Assembly (NCBI GenBank): GCA_028565635.1 | Contig: JAOXYB010024157.1 | Coordinates: 1-16,280 of the forward strand | DNA from: Phoronis ovalis | Taxonomy: Eukaryota; Phoronida; Phoronidae | Direction of reading: 5' to 3' | DNA length: 16,280 bases | Shown: in pieces, positions 1 through 10,536 of the stretch | Position numbering within the stretch: position 1 is the first letter of the stretch | Layout of the letters: every line of letters starts with the position of its first letter | The notes under the pieces: model-generated | The model's input: the letters and a program-made list of their open reading frames with translations, nothing else | The model's database searches: none | Told to the model about the DNA's origin: nothing | Translations under genes and position numbers: made by a program

Positions 1-3000
1 TCTGTCGAACCTGTCAATCACTGTTTGGGGGGTGGGAAGATTTTGAATTATTAGAAAAATTACTTTTATTCAAAAAAAACATCAAAAATGTTGGCTTTTC
101 CCTTTAAACACCATAGTGTAGTAACAGGCCTGGTAGCAAGTCATGTGAGCCTTTTTTCCAGATTGTATCTACTATATAGCCTATTCTGGAGTTGAATTTT
201 AAATCTGCAAAATGAACAAATGTAAACTAGATCCTTATGAAACAATCCTGGATCAGCCTTTATAAGGCAAAAATACATACAATTACCTCCATTGGTTTCT
301 TATTGTCAGAAAATATTTCTTTACTCCCTTTCTGTAGCAAAATGCATACAATCTTTCAGATTGTGTTAGTTGTTCTAGACTAGGCTGCTAATCCTTTAAA
401 GCAGTGTGAATGATGTGATAAGCCAATGCTAGCCTTCCAGTAGTGGTGAATGATTTAATTGTAAATTGTTTGCCTTGGGCTAATAAAAGCAGGTGTAAAA
501 GTGACACCTACAAAATGCTGTTATAATTGTTGTACTGGTGTCAGAATACATATTTAAATACACAAACATAACCATTCTCATCCACATAATCAGCTGTATT
601 ATCTGATTAAAGTGAATACACTGTTGATTTACTGAGAGATTCTGTGTCATTATTTCAACTAGATTTTGATCATATTGCTTTCATTAATGTGTATTCAATG
701 TTAATTCAAACAAAATGACAGGTTTATCTTTGTGTATCAATTATTCTTGAGGCACATCTAAGCTTGTAAGCTCATGTGAAGCAATGCAAGGTGTCTTTAA
801 ATTTGAGTTGTGGAGTTCAAATATAGGGTTATACCAAACCATAACCTAGGATGTAGACATTCTTCAGAGGGACGTATCTTTCATTTTGTCCTTCTCTTAT
901 ATTAAATTTGGTCTTTAGATGGTGACAGGACCCGATTCTATGTTATGATTAACATGTCGGAGGTAAAATGTAATATAGAAAAAGATAAAGTAAATCTATA
1001 TGCCAAAGAAAAATTAAACATATGTTGGTTAGTAAAAAATCCCCAAAGGTGCCAATCTGTTGTTAGTAAATTAGCATAACAGAATAAAAATGGCAATAAC
1101 TCACCCGAAATAGAATATAAATGTCTTTTGATAAAAAAGTTATTGCTTTCTGGTTAATGTTGAAAATTTCTGTCATTTTTTATCTGCTATTACTCATTGT
1201 TATTTATAGAGGACTTGTAGACGCATGCAGAACTATACATTCATTATAATAATGTACTGATGTTGGTGTAATAGCATATGCTAATTTTTTAGACATCCAA
1301 TTTTAGTTGGGCTTATTGGGGATAATAAAGCCAGTAATTGAATAACAAACTGTGGATACCGCTACTACACGGCACTTCTAATGGCATTTTAATTCAGTAT
1401 GTCTGCAGTACAGGCTTTGATTGGTTACTGTACCCATACAAAATAGACAAAGTTGTTGATTTCCATACAAGCTATGTTACTCATTAGCTGTATACCCATG
1501 TAGACTAACAACCCTGTACAAAAATTCTTTTGAACTTTTCTACCTTAACTTTTCCATTGTAGATTTTTTCATAACAAAAGTAACCTAATGGTGTGCAGTG
1601 ACATATGTGCCCTCAAAGCACTTTTCTTTGTTAATTAGATGCTAAGCATGAATTTTGGGATAAAATAACATGAAAGAAAAAAATAATGCCAGTTAATAAA
1701 ACTTTTGTTAAATGCGATACCCTGAACAATAGTTGAATAGGTAGTTAAATGGATAAAGATTTTAACATGATGGGTAAAAATTAAAAAGCATAAAAAATGA
1801 ATTTGATACGATTTTTATTTTCCCTGAGGATCTGTGATTGCCGGATGTTCAGGAAATTTAAAGCTAGCTACTTAAATTATTATACTAACTTCGAATAAAA
1901 AAATATTACGAAAAGCCTCTATGTGAAAGAGTGTCAAGCTCCTACATTGTGATTGGTTTCTCTGTTGATTTGAAGCATTTCCTAACCTGATGTCACTCAT
2001 GTATTAAAACTGACAGCTAGCCTTCATTTTTATAACACATTTATAAAGCAGTTATTTGTCTATGTGACATGTTACAAGATTGCTTGTAAAAAGCACTACT
2101 AGTTTTTCTAGAGTAATAATGTATATGACTTCCGTGGTTTTTATGTTTCGATCATTAGTAATCTAATTACTACTTTACTTATTAACATTTTATGTGAGCC
2201 TTGATTATAAAACATAGATGGATGATTCTCGTTTGTGTCACCAAGTACTGTATAATGTCTAATTTTTATCCATTACATGTCATTTTTTTAATGTCATTTG
2301 TAGTAGATGAATATCAAACTGACGTAAAAAACAATATTCTTTCTTGTACCTAGGATTCTGTGTAAAGGGTGTTTACCCTGGATTATCTGTCATTGTTCAA
2401 GGTTCCCTAGAATGAGGCGGATAGAACTACATTTCACCGAATCTCAGTTACAGTACCTGTTTGCAATTTGCAAATTGAGCTCGGTAGAATGCAAGATATG
2501 TATTCAGTTCAGCCACTAACTAGAATACTTATAGGAACTAATTGGCCAGTTCCCTTCCTAACCGAGACAAATACCCCCATTTACACTTACCATTTGAAGT
2601 GCTTTATAGTAATGAGCTTTGTAGTAAAAGTTTCAGTCGTTAATATGTACACGAATAAATCTCTTGCTAAATCACCTCCCGAGGTGGTTGCTTGAAGCGT
2701 CTTACTTTTAAGCGTGAATCATGCCTTAGATTTGCTTCCCTTTTTTTAACGTAAACTAGTATATACTTAGAAATGTTTACTTGCATTTTAACATATTTTC
2801 TTTTGACAGTATAGGCATCAATTTTGTATATTGTTGCATGTTATGTTATTCACAAAATTCTTATAATCAATACTTTTAGGATCTTTCTTCTATGTATGTT
2901 TAATAGGCATTATGGTTTTAGTAGTTCAGAATTTAGTCTTTTTTGCCATATCCTTGGCAGGTGCAGTTGAAAGCTAGATTCCATGGAAACTAAGTATTTT

Positions 3001-4805
3001 TTTAAGGTACAAGCTGCTTTTTAAAAGAAAAACATGGTGTGGTTTCTTAAGGTAGACCTAGGTCAAAATCAGGTTAATTGCTCTATGACATACCTGTATG
3101 CTGTCATGCGCTCTCATACTGGTGCATGATTAATACAATCGTATCTTAGACAAGTTTGAAGAAACAGAAGTTAAATCAAGACTCTCAAAAGTATCTCAGT
3201 CTTATTCAGAATTAATTCTAGTAAAAAACAATGTAATGTACCCACTTTATACCTGTAATATAAATGACTAACAGTAATAAGGTTCTTAAATTGTTGCTGC
3301 CATAATATAGCAGTGATTGTTTCAGTTTGGGACAACATAGGTAGTTACACTGGTAACATATGATTATTAAGTTTTCATTGTGACTTATTTACATGACATG
3401 GCAGTTTTCATGAATAGCATATGCATCTATTAACACAATTTGTTACTTTTTTTGCCAGTGATGTGATGTCATGCTCCAAGTGACAATAATAGCTATGGCT
3501 CAATACAAAGAAGCAGTCTTGTAACCCAGCACTTTTGCTTTAACTTAGTTGCATGTCTTGGTTGTTAGTAGTAGATTTATTAAGACTACATCATTGACAT
3601 AGCTTCAGAATGAGCCTACTGTCAAGAACACGTGCCAAAAAATATTTTAATGAACCAGATGCAAAGATGAGAAAAGAAACAAATTGTGCATGACAGAAGT
3701 ATTGCTCATCATTTTTGGCACTAAGCATTTTGTTAACGCTAATGATTTTTTATGTAAACTGCTTTTTAATATCTTTTTCTTTAAAACTCTGGTTGGTTTT
3801 GGAAGTCAATGATGTTGCCAACATTTTTATGTTTTCATTTATTAAGTATTTATCAAACAGAATAATTATCTTTTGCTGTACCTACATAATGTAGCATACA
3901 TTACGCACTAAGTTCAGGTAAAGGGGTCTGATTCACTGTGAACCTGAATACGTTTTGCATGTCATTGTAAAAATTATAAATCATGTTCACATACTGACAA
4001 TATTATAATAATTAAAATTATTCTTGACACAACTATGAAACCTTGTAAATATATTGCTAATTTAGCTACACTGTTTTGCTGTTTTGGGAATAGAAATTGA
4101 ATTCCAATACTTTTTTATGCTACCTGGTTTTGTGACAGTTGTGGGTGACAATATGAATTATAACTCGATGTGATAGATCAGACAAGGGGTCATGGTAAAA
4201 TTAATAATCCAATTATCTGCTCTGATTATTTTTTGAAATAAATCTTGTTTGCTTCAACAGCCTAAATACAGTTAACCAGTTATACAAAGTCATCATGTAA
4301 ATCAGCTGTCATAATTATTGGAATATATGTTCCTTGGATAACCTTTTCATTCAGACACGTATCCATTAAAAACTTTCAAAAATCATTTGTTGTAAAAATA
4401 TATTTAACCTTTATACATGTAGTTTCCTTTTCACCAGTTTGTTGTTTCTCTTTAGCTTTTGTTTGCACATGCATGTCAGTTATTTCTGTATATATTAAAG
4501 AACTGGCTTTTTGATTGCATGTGCTACAAGATATTAGTAAAATCTTGTGTTTTTGACATTCAGTAACAAAATTTCCCTTAAATTATGATTGATGGCTACT
4601 ATTAAAGCATCACCACAGAAAATTCATTCTATATTCAAAATGAATTTGCCCCATTAAGCTTCTGAAAGGCAATACAAAATTTCACAGCCCATCCCTTTGT
4701 CCATGTGTACTGATTAAGGAAAAGTTAATAATGGAAATGATGATAATATTAAACCTATCTGTTTTGTGTCACAATCACAAAGAAAATCTTGTTTTAAAAT
4801 TTCGG
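1..4805. other. Non-coding AT-rich stretch without recognised genes
   Basis: I see no gene, tRNA, known microRNA or mobile-element protein here. Content is AT-rich single-copy-looking sequence with short A and T runs and many homeodomain-type words such as TAATTA and ATTAAT, which are expected by chance at this composition. The open frame at 2468-2695 has no splice signals and an unremarkable translation. The one local symmetric element noted is the 14-bp palindrome at 2464-2477. Confidence 0.5.
2464..2477. repeat. Perfect 14-bp palindrome CAATTTGCAAATTG
   Basis: The sequence equals its own reverse complement over all 14 bases. The core ATTTGCAAAT contains ATTTGCA and TGCAAAT, the octamer-like half recognised by POU-domain factors in animals. 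Binding is speculation. Perfect AT-rich palindromes of this size occur by chance in several kilobases, though rarely. Confidence 0.4.
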
Positions 4806-4869
4806 TATGCAATCTTTTGTGAAAAATGTAAAGGTGTTATGCAGCCTTTTGTGAAAAATGTAAAGGTGT
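4806..4869. repeat. Tandem duplication, 32-bp unit, two copies
   Basis: Two adjacent 32-base copies (4806-4837 and 4838-4869) differ at two positions, 4812/4844 and 4813/4845. The shared core is CTTTTGTGAAAAATGTAAAG. The unit is not a multiple of three, so the open frame across it (4731-4943) reads the two copies in different frames. This argues that the frame is not a real gene. The high identity suggests a recent local slippage or duplication event. Confidence 0.85.
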
Positions 4870-7800
4870 TTTGTTGTATGATAACACATAACAAAACTAC
4901 TGATACTAAAGATATTATCTCCTGTTTTAAGAAACAGAATTAAATCTAGGTATGAAAACTTGTAAGCACATTGGACTCATGCTGTATTTTATTCAAGAAT
5001 ATGATTGAAAATATTAAATGTGAATTGTTGAGCAATGGGTGGTCAAATGAAGAAGAAAGAGATAATTGTTGGTTTAATCTATAAAGTCAGTCTTGCAATA
5101 TAATTATATCTGATGAAGAAAATTAAAGTTTACTGAAATTACTCATTTCAAATTACTGGTTTGGATGAAAAATCTGATATTTGGTGTTGAGATAATGAGG
5201 TATCCTGGTTTCTTAATGAATACTCATTGAATACAGCGACATCTGAACAGGCATTTGTTCTTTCAGTGGTTAATACTTTCAGTTTTTGATGTGGCAAAAT
5301 ATCTACTCAGAAAACTTCTGTGCACAACAGTCGATATTACATTTTCGTGACTGCAAAATCGTACTTATGGTCATACTTGCCACTGGCATCCAGATTGTTC
5401 AACAACTTATCCAGACAGTATGATTCATTTATTACACATTTATTTAGCAGCTTAATAATAGTTATCAGTGGCCTTAATGAAACTTTAAAATTATTTTCTT
5501 TAATGATAAAATTTTAAGTTAATGATTCCCTGATGCTATTATAATAGAACTTAATGTGAATGGAAAGTCAACTCAGATGAGTTAAACTTAAGCAGGTGGC
5601 TTATGAGCAGCTATAAAATACAGTTATTTGTAATATAATTAAATATTCTATTCTCAGCAAAGTCCATGAGGCCCAACGAAATCAAATCTGTTTTTATTTC
5701 AAGTGCCCATTAAAAATACTGAACTCAGAAACGTTCTATTAGTTTTCAATATTTTTTATTGTCATGTTAAACATTATTTATAATTCTTTACATTATTTGT
5801 GAAATAATACAAAATAAATATCTGTCCTAATTGAAATGACTTCTTGAAGTTTTTTGTATGCATGATTAGAATCAAAACCAATCTCTTTTGTACTATTGTT
5901 CATGTGTGAAAATACTTCCTTTCAATTCTATTTTTCTGTTAATTGAGACTTATTCAAACGGAAGGATAGCTGGATCTGATTAGATTATATTATTCTGTTG
6001 TGCCTCCATATTTAACTGTTGGATGCCTTCTTATCCTTCCTTTAACAAATCTGACCAATTAACCTTAAGATAGATTTAATTTAGTGAAAAAATACATGTT
6101 TATGAAATCTTAAGAGATCTCTAAATAGGAAATATCAAGCAATAGCCATTGATTAAAGTATAACAAATGCTGGGCTTAAGAAATGTTCATGTAGCAAAAT
6201 CAGCATAAACTCGAAATTAAACGTGGCAATTGTTTTTTATTATATTGAATTTTAAATATAGGAAGAATCATTATTATTTTCTATTTTTGTAATACTTCTA
6301 TGCAAATATAAGATATTTGTTTGGTTCTCACATCCCTTTTGAAGTTTTTCAGATCATAATCAAGATTTTATACTGAAAAATGTATTTCCTCATATTGTTT
6401 AACATAGATACAACTGCTTATATTTCAGGGTACAGTACCTTTCCTTTTAGTAATTCAATAAAATTTACAATAAAAATGTTTCAATACTTTCATAATACAA
6501 AACAGTAGGTGTTTCTAAAATTGTGTCAACCAAGAACGTGATAACACAGACTGGTACTGAGGGCTAACTTTATGGTGAAAACAGCCCCATATCATTATTA
6601 ACGGTTTATTACCTAGAAATAATACTGAACATTAAAAATATAGGGGTTGTTTATGGTGTTTTTATTTTTTAACCTTCTCTTGTCTAGTAATAATTGTGTT
6701 GTGCGGGTAGTTATATCAAAATATGTGATAAAAGAATAATTTTTGAGAAAAAAAACAATCTCAGTGAACTGCTGTAACAGAATCCTGAATGTGTGTGTGC
6801 ATGTGTGTGTGCAAGTGTTTGTATTAATTTTGCATGTGATAGCCAACTTTAAAGGTTTTTCCATTATTTAAAAAACAAAAAAGCTGTGCCAGTTTCTTGC
6901 TTTTGATGTACTATTAATGTCTAACATACATTTTAATCAAAATCACTTAGCAAAAAAGTAAAATTCGAATAAAAGGAGTAAACTGATTTCAAAAGTAGCA
7001 TTTGCTGGTTACTTTACATAGATATTTAAAGCCTCAAGCATTTTTCACTTGTTGGTGATAGATTGTTAGAAAGACCAAGTTCTCCTGTTTCTGCAGCAGC
7101 AGTGCTACATAAAACTCTTGAGTACATCATTTTCCTATTTATTATTCAAAATTGCATAAGAAGTATTTTCTTAGCAACATGAAAACTGCAAAAACATCAA
7201 ATTTTATGACTACCAAAATATATAGATGTCTGGGAAAATTAATATCACTTCTTTGGCAAGGAACAGACTAAACTTGGTGCAACATGGGGTACAGCATACC
7301 TAAACACCCTTCATAATTCTATTATTTTGTGGGGACACTTAGTTGTCAGCCATTTTGAATTTCTAAAAGTTAAATACCCAAATTTCAAATACTGAAACAA
7401 TTTTTCTGTAAAAATGTTTTTTGCTTTCATTTTGTTTTTGACATTCAAATGTCATTCCATTTCTTTATATAAAATTACAGTTTCTTTCTGGGGATATTGA
7501 AATTTTGGATCTATAAAACTGAATGATGGATTAGTAACATCTGACTTCTGGACAGCTGGTATGGTATGCAGCCAGTAGCTCACCTAGTAATCTATTGCTT
7601 CATTTAATTGTTTCTAAAAAGAAAATATGATTACTTTTCTGGTGGTGCGCAGAGATGTAGAAATATAAAGTTGTCATACATTGTTGATGCTATTTAAAAA
7701 TGATATGTACTCATAATGAAGGATTCTTGATTTAGCTAATTCACAGTTAGTGTATGTTATGTGAAAACTGCATTTAGGCTTTTTCAAATACCTTTTATTT

Positions 7801-8753
7801 ATGTTGCATTATAGTTTATTTAAGTAAATGTAATATACCAATATCTAGATCATATTGTACTACAATAACAGAAAAAGCATTTGCTTATTAAATCTGTTTA
7901 TCTTAATATAAACATATTCAGAATTAAATGAAAGCACACAGTTTTTAAATTATTATAAGTTTTACACATTGCTCTAGTAGTCACATTTCAAATAGTATGT
8001 TGGCTTAGTAAACTTGCGACTCTGTATTGTTGTATACCTGTCTCATTAGAATAGCTTACCTTTACCAAAGTTCTTGTCTATATTTATTTCTTTTATGTAA
8101 ACAACGTAAGAAAAAAAAATTAATTGGAAGATAAAAAAAGTAACTAAAATCTCATTAGGATAAACTATATTAACAATTAATATATTTTTGGATTTTTTAT
8201 TTTGGTAAACTATTTGATGAAATTTTAGAAGTGTTTCATGTTAGCCTACAAAGCGATTATCAGAAAATAGTTGATTCCTAATCACCATTAGTCCACTTAT
8301 TAAAAAGAAATAAATGAAACTGGTAGGATGCATTGAAAATGCCAAATTAAAAATGTGATGATTTTTGCAACCTTTCCATCTGTAAAAACTATCTTAACTT
8401 GCTTTCGGCAACAACTATAGTTTTTCTATTGCCATAAGAACAGTTGTAATGAGCATATAATAAGAAACACACAAGCTGTGTGAAACATCATTAAGGGTTT
8501 TAAGGCACTTAAACATTTTTGCTTTTTTTTGGCTCTAAAGATTTCCTTCAAAGTTACAGATGTAAGGGTTCCTTGTGCATTATGTAGCCAAATAAAACCC
8601 AGATATTTATTTATTGAGGCACTTAAATACAAAAAAATGAGGTCACATAATTTTTCTTTCTATGGAAACCAGTATATTGTAGTGTACTTATTAAGCAGTG
8701 TTGTTTTACTTTTAATGAATTAAACAAAAGTTTTTCTTTCACAGCCATTTGCC
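4870..8753. other. Non-coding AT-rich stretch without recognised genes
   Basis: No exon, RNA gene or transposon is recognised. The stretch holds the imperfect TG repeat at 6790-6814 and tiny inverted repeats such as AACTCAGATGAGTT at 5570-5583 and GACATTCAAATGTC at 7440-7453. The short open frames at 5320-5517, 6613-6864 (minus), 8426-8632 (minus) and 8529-8723 have no splice context. The minus frame at 6613 includes a Cys-Thr-His run produced only by the TG repeat. Confidence 0.5.
6790..6814. repeat. Imperfect TG dinucleotide microsatellite
   Basis: About five TG units, an interrupting CA, about five more TG units, then GCA. The interruptions indicate an old, degenerate microsatellite. It is alternating purine-pyrimidine, so it has some potential for left-handed DNA, but the tract is short. 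Confidence 0.75.
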
Positions 8754-8806
8754 TTAAGGGACATAATTCAAAACAGTGACAACTTGGTGTCTAAAGTTTC
8801 CCTTAA
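8754..8806. repeat. Inverted repeat with 8-bp arms
   Basis: TTAAGGGA at 8754-8761 is matched by its reverse complement TCCCTTAA at 8799-8806, with a 37-base spacer. It could be a remnant of a small foldback element or chance. It is the first of four inverted repeats found between here and 9002. Confidence 0.45.
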
Positions 8807-8820
8807 TTAAGAAAGCAAAA

Positions 8821-8839
8821 GTCTTTCAATGACAAAGAC
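8821..8839. repeat. Inverted repeat, 6-bp arms GTCTTT/AAAGAC
   Basis: GTCTTT (8821-8826) and AAAGAC (8834-8839) are separated by seven bases. On its own this is weak; it is listed because a stronger palindrome follows after two bases. Confidence 0.35.
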
Positions 8840-8841
8840 AG

Positions 8842-8858
8842 TTTCTTGTAACAAGAAA
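8842..8858. repeat. Near-perfect palindrome TTTCTTGT-A-ACAAGAAA
   Basis: Eight-base arms (8842-8849 and 8851-8858) are exact reverse complements around a single central A. ACAAG/CTTGT cores resemble the HMG-box site of SOX factors, so a paired site is possible. That is inference from motif likeness only. Confidence 0.5.
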
Positions 8859-8976
8859 TAACATCTTAATAGAAACAATTTTCACAGAGCTGCCATTTCC
8901 AAGAATGATTTATAATTTAAATAAATTAAGCATACCTACACATAACTAAAGCCAACTATATCTCAAGTTTGGCAAA

Positions 8977-9002
8977 AACAGTTTTTTTTTTGCAAAACTG
9001 TT
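8977..9002. repeat. Hairpin-forming inverted repeat, 9-bp arms
   Basis: AACAGTTTT (8977-8985) pairs exactly with AAAACTGTT (8994-9002) around an eight-base loop, TTTTTTGC. In RNA this would form a small hairpin within the intron about 260 bases before the acceptor. Arms this short and AT-rich give modest stability. Confidence 0.55.
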
Positions 9003-9217
9003 GTAATTTTTGTCCTCACTGTTCTTTCAGTAGAGTTCCTATTTTTATTTCCGTAAAAACAGTAAGGATATACAAAGCCATATCTAATCTTGCATCACCA
9101 TTTGAGATACAAAACCACATGCCCACATTACAGTAAAAGCTCTGGTAATGTTGGAATAATTGTGGCACTAAGAATCATTAGAATGGTACTAAGTGTCTGT
9201 TTGCTTATTCCTTTCAG
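9003..9217. other. Exon-proximal intron, no gene seen
   Basis: Ordinary AT-rich intron. The stretch ends at a decoy or alternative acceptor, TTATTCCTTTCAG, ending at 9217, which lies 42 bases upstream of the main acceptor and in the same frame. Confidence 0.5.
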
Positions 9218-9259
9218 TATTTCAATATTATGATTTTACTTTCTTTTTCATTGTTGCAG
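9218..9259 (+). promoter_or_regulatory. 3' splice site: branch-point region, polypyrimidine tract and CAG acceptor
   Basis: The end of the upstream intron reads TTTTACTTTCTTTTTCATTGTTGCAG. No AG dinucleotide lies between the CAG ending at 9217 and the one ending at 9259, so this is a clean AG-exclusion zone of about 40 bases. A TTTAC match to the loose metazoan branch consensus places a possible branch adenine at 9238, about 21 bases from the intron end; this is inferred. The bases after the acceptor are AGAT, so an alternative AG at 9260-9261 exists, but using it would break the reading frame set by the exon. Confidence 0.72.
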
Positions 9260-9398
9260 AGATCTCCAGGGTTAAGTATACCATACAGTGCTCCACAAGA
9301 TGATACTCAGTCGACACACTCGGGTGATACACCAGGCCCAAATGGCCCAAACAGCCACCAAACCAACCAGAGTATGGGAGACAATATGAGTGAAACAG
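9260..9398 (+). CDS. Internal coding exon, 46 codons plus one base, of an unidentified large gene
   Basis: This is the only convincing coding segment in the window. It begins after a pyrimidine-rich tract ending TTGTTGCAG and stops at ACAG|GTATGT, a near-consensus donor. Only one frame is open: the other two hit TAA or TGA within the exon. It encodes 46 codons starting RSPGLSIPYSAPQDD and ending GDNMSET, plus a G that starts the next codon, so it begins in phase 0 and leaves one base over. Hand count gives 67 G+C in 139, clearly above its surroundings. Of the 46 residues, 32 are Ser, Thr, Pro, Gly, Asn or Gln; Cys, Trp and Lys are absent. This is typical of a disordered linker, and SP (residues 2-3) and TP (residues 24-25) could be phosphorylation sites. 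Two N-x-S triplets (36-38, 42-44) matter only if the protein is secreted. Very long flanking introns suggest a developmental or regulatory gene. I do not recognise the family. An untranslated or lineage-specific exon is less likely. Confidence 0.75.
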
Positions 9399-9404
9399 GT
9401 ATGT
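9396..9404 (+). promoter_or_regulatory. 5' splice site CAG|GTATGT
   Basis: CAG|GTATGT is a strong match to the animal donor consensus. If it were not used, the frame would read two further codons (GGT ATG) and end at a TGA at 9404-9406, so splicing here is required for the protein to continue. Confidence 0.72.
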
Positions 9405-10238
9405 GATTTTATTTTTCATGTATCGAGTACTGTACCACTTTTATTAATTCAATTAAATGTTTGTCAACTATGTAACTGGAAATTAGAAATGTAAGTGACA
9501 TCGGAATCAAAGAATTCTTCATTCCAAATTTTTTTAAAGGAAAAGTTACTATTGGATAGTCAGGAAATTGAAATTAGTGTAAAGGTGAGCAGTGGAAATA
9601 AACTGGATTTAAAAAAGAAACTTCCTATTAGGGTCTTCAGACTAATGTATGTAATACAAGTCAATTTACAAAAAAATTGAAAAGAAATCTTTAAAACCTC
9701 AATATTTTGAAGGATATAAGGTCTATAGAAAGCTGTGTATGTGCATTATATCTCCAACACCTGCTAACAATTCTATACTAATGGCATAAATAAATTTCTG
9801 ATCATTTCGATTATAATCATGCTGTTTTAGTTGTGTGTATGCAGAACAATGCAAAAAAGTCTTATTTAACTTTTTGCTGCTCACAGTCATTGGCAGGAAA
9901 TGCAAAAATTTATTGTTCTAATAAGTTATTTTTATTTGTTATCAAAATAATTTCAAAATTAATTGAACATTAACATTAATAAAAAAGCAGCTGTAATTAT
10001 GAGAAAGTTTGGCTGCTCTCAATACTTCAAAAGTCATCTACTTTCGCAGGAAGAGCTCACCTGTTCTTCTTGTGATCTCAGAGTCTGTTATATATTGAAA
10101 TAGGGTTTAGCCTTTGACTGATTTTTATTTGGGTTGCTAAATGTTGAATCTTGCTAATAAATATAGCTTGACTATCTGTGGTGACCAATTTGTAATAATA
10201 TATATGGCTGTTTGTTGAATGTCTTAAGAAAAAAAAAA
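9405..10238. other. Non-coding AT-rich stretch without recognised genes
   Basis: No gene or RNA is recognised. At 10041-10049 the sequence CTTTCGCAG resembles an acceptor, and the next bases could read a short Cys-x-x-Cys peptide. The phase left by the exon upstream does not select that frame, so I do not call it. Confidence 0.45.
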
Positions 10239-10267
10239 TCACCTGCCTGTATTAAGGAGACAGGTGA
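10239..10267. repeat. Inverted repeat TCACCTG/CAGGTGA carrying two E-boxes
   Basis: Seven-base arms (10239-10245 and 10261-10267) are exact reverse complements around a 15-base spacer. Each arm contains CACCTG/CAGGTG, the E-box form bound by Snail/ZEB zinc-finger and some bHLH factors in animals. Paired sites at this spacing could be a regulatory element or chance. Confidence 0.45.
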
Positions 10268-10321
10268 ATAATTGCTGGTTTTGTTTCAAGTTGTAGAATA
10301 CTAGACAATCATCTTCTGATG

Positions 10322-10353
10322 AATTCATCAAGTATTAAATTCATGAAGTATTA
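10322..10353. repeat. Tandem duplication, 16-bp unit, two copies
   Basis: AATTCATCAAGTATTA (10322-10337) is followed directly by the same unit with one change (C to G, 10338-10353). It is a simple local duplication with no sign of function. Confidence 0.8.
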
Positions 10354-10536
10354 AATATGCTTTGTGGAATCTGCTGCAGAAGACAGGTTATTGGGTACAT
10401 TCGGGTGCTGTTTAAAAATCTACCAAAATGTTTAATGTGACAGTTGTTTTATATTCTGGTTGCTCTTGACTTAGTTTGCAATTTGCCTGTTTTAGTGAAT
10501 TTTATAAGGCATAACTGTCCAATGTTTAATGGATAA

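Larger units (their letters stand above)
1..9259 (+). other. Upstream intron, 3' portion (at least 9.3 kb)
   Basis: I infer that this whole stretch is one intron ending at the acceptor before the exon. It is AT-rich throughout, full of stop codons in all six frames, and contains no segment with matched acceptor, open frame and donor comparable to the exon at 9260. The 5' end of the intron lies outside the window. A small or poorly conserved exon, or a non-coding RNA, could be hidden here and missed by eye. Confidence 0.6.

Noticed and set aside
24-34. TTTGGGGGGTG occurs at both ends of the window (also 16259-16269), suggesting ends of one large element.
   Set aside because: Only 11 low-complexity bases match, in the same orientation, and the flanks differ. 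Window ends are arbitrary.
2468-2695. Open frame of 75 codons in the upstream intron.
   Set aside because: It does not begin with ATG, has no acceptor or donor at its borders, and its translation shows no recognisable motif or domain.
4731-4943. Open frame of 70 codons with FCEKCKG-like Cys residues suggesting a zinc-binding motif.
   Set aside because: The Cys spacing arises once only, and the 32-bp duplication inside is read in two different frames. This is not how a protein repeat evolves.
6613-6864. Minus-strand frame of 83 codons with a repeated Cys-Thr-His pattern.
   Set aside because: The pattern is simply the TG microsatellite read on the opposite strand; the rest is random AT-rich translation.
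8745-8810. Acceptor-like TTTTTCTTTCACAG followed by about 21 open codons (starting PFALRDIIQN).
   Set aside because: No consensus donor follows; the only GT in frame is a poor GTGTCT. The frame then stops at TAA. It is most likely a cryptic acceptor.
9230-9406. A 58-codon ATG frame running through the exon, with a hydrophobic start resembling a signal peptide (MILLSFSLLQ).
   Set aside because: The hydrophobic residues are the translation of the polypyrimidine tract of the acceptor, and the stop lies just inside the donor. A spliced internal exon explains both ends better.
9228-9419. Minus-strand open frame of 63 codons opposite the exon.
   Set aside because: It is the antisense shadow of the plus-strand exon and includes the reverse of the splice signals; no minus-strand splice context is seen.
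10050-10103. Acceptor-like CTTTCGCAG followed by a frame reading EELTCSSCDLRVC.
   Set aside because: The exon at 9260-9398 leaves one base over, which selects a different frame here that stops after a few codons, and there is no donor.
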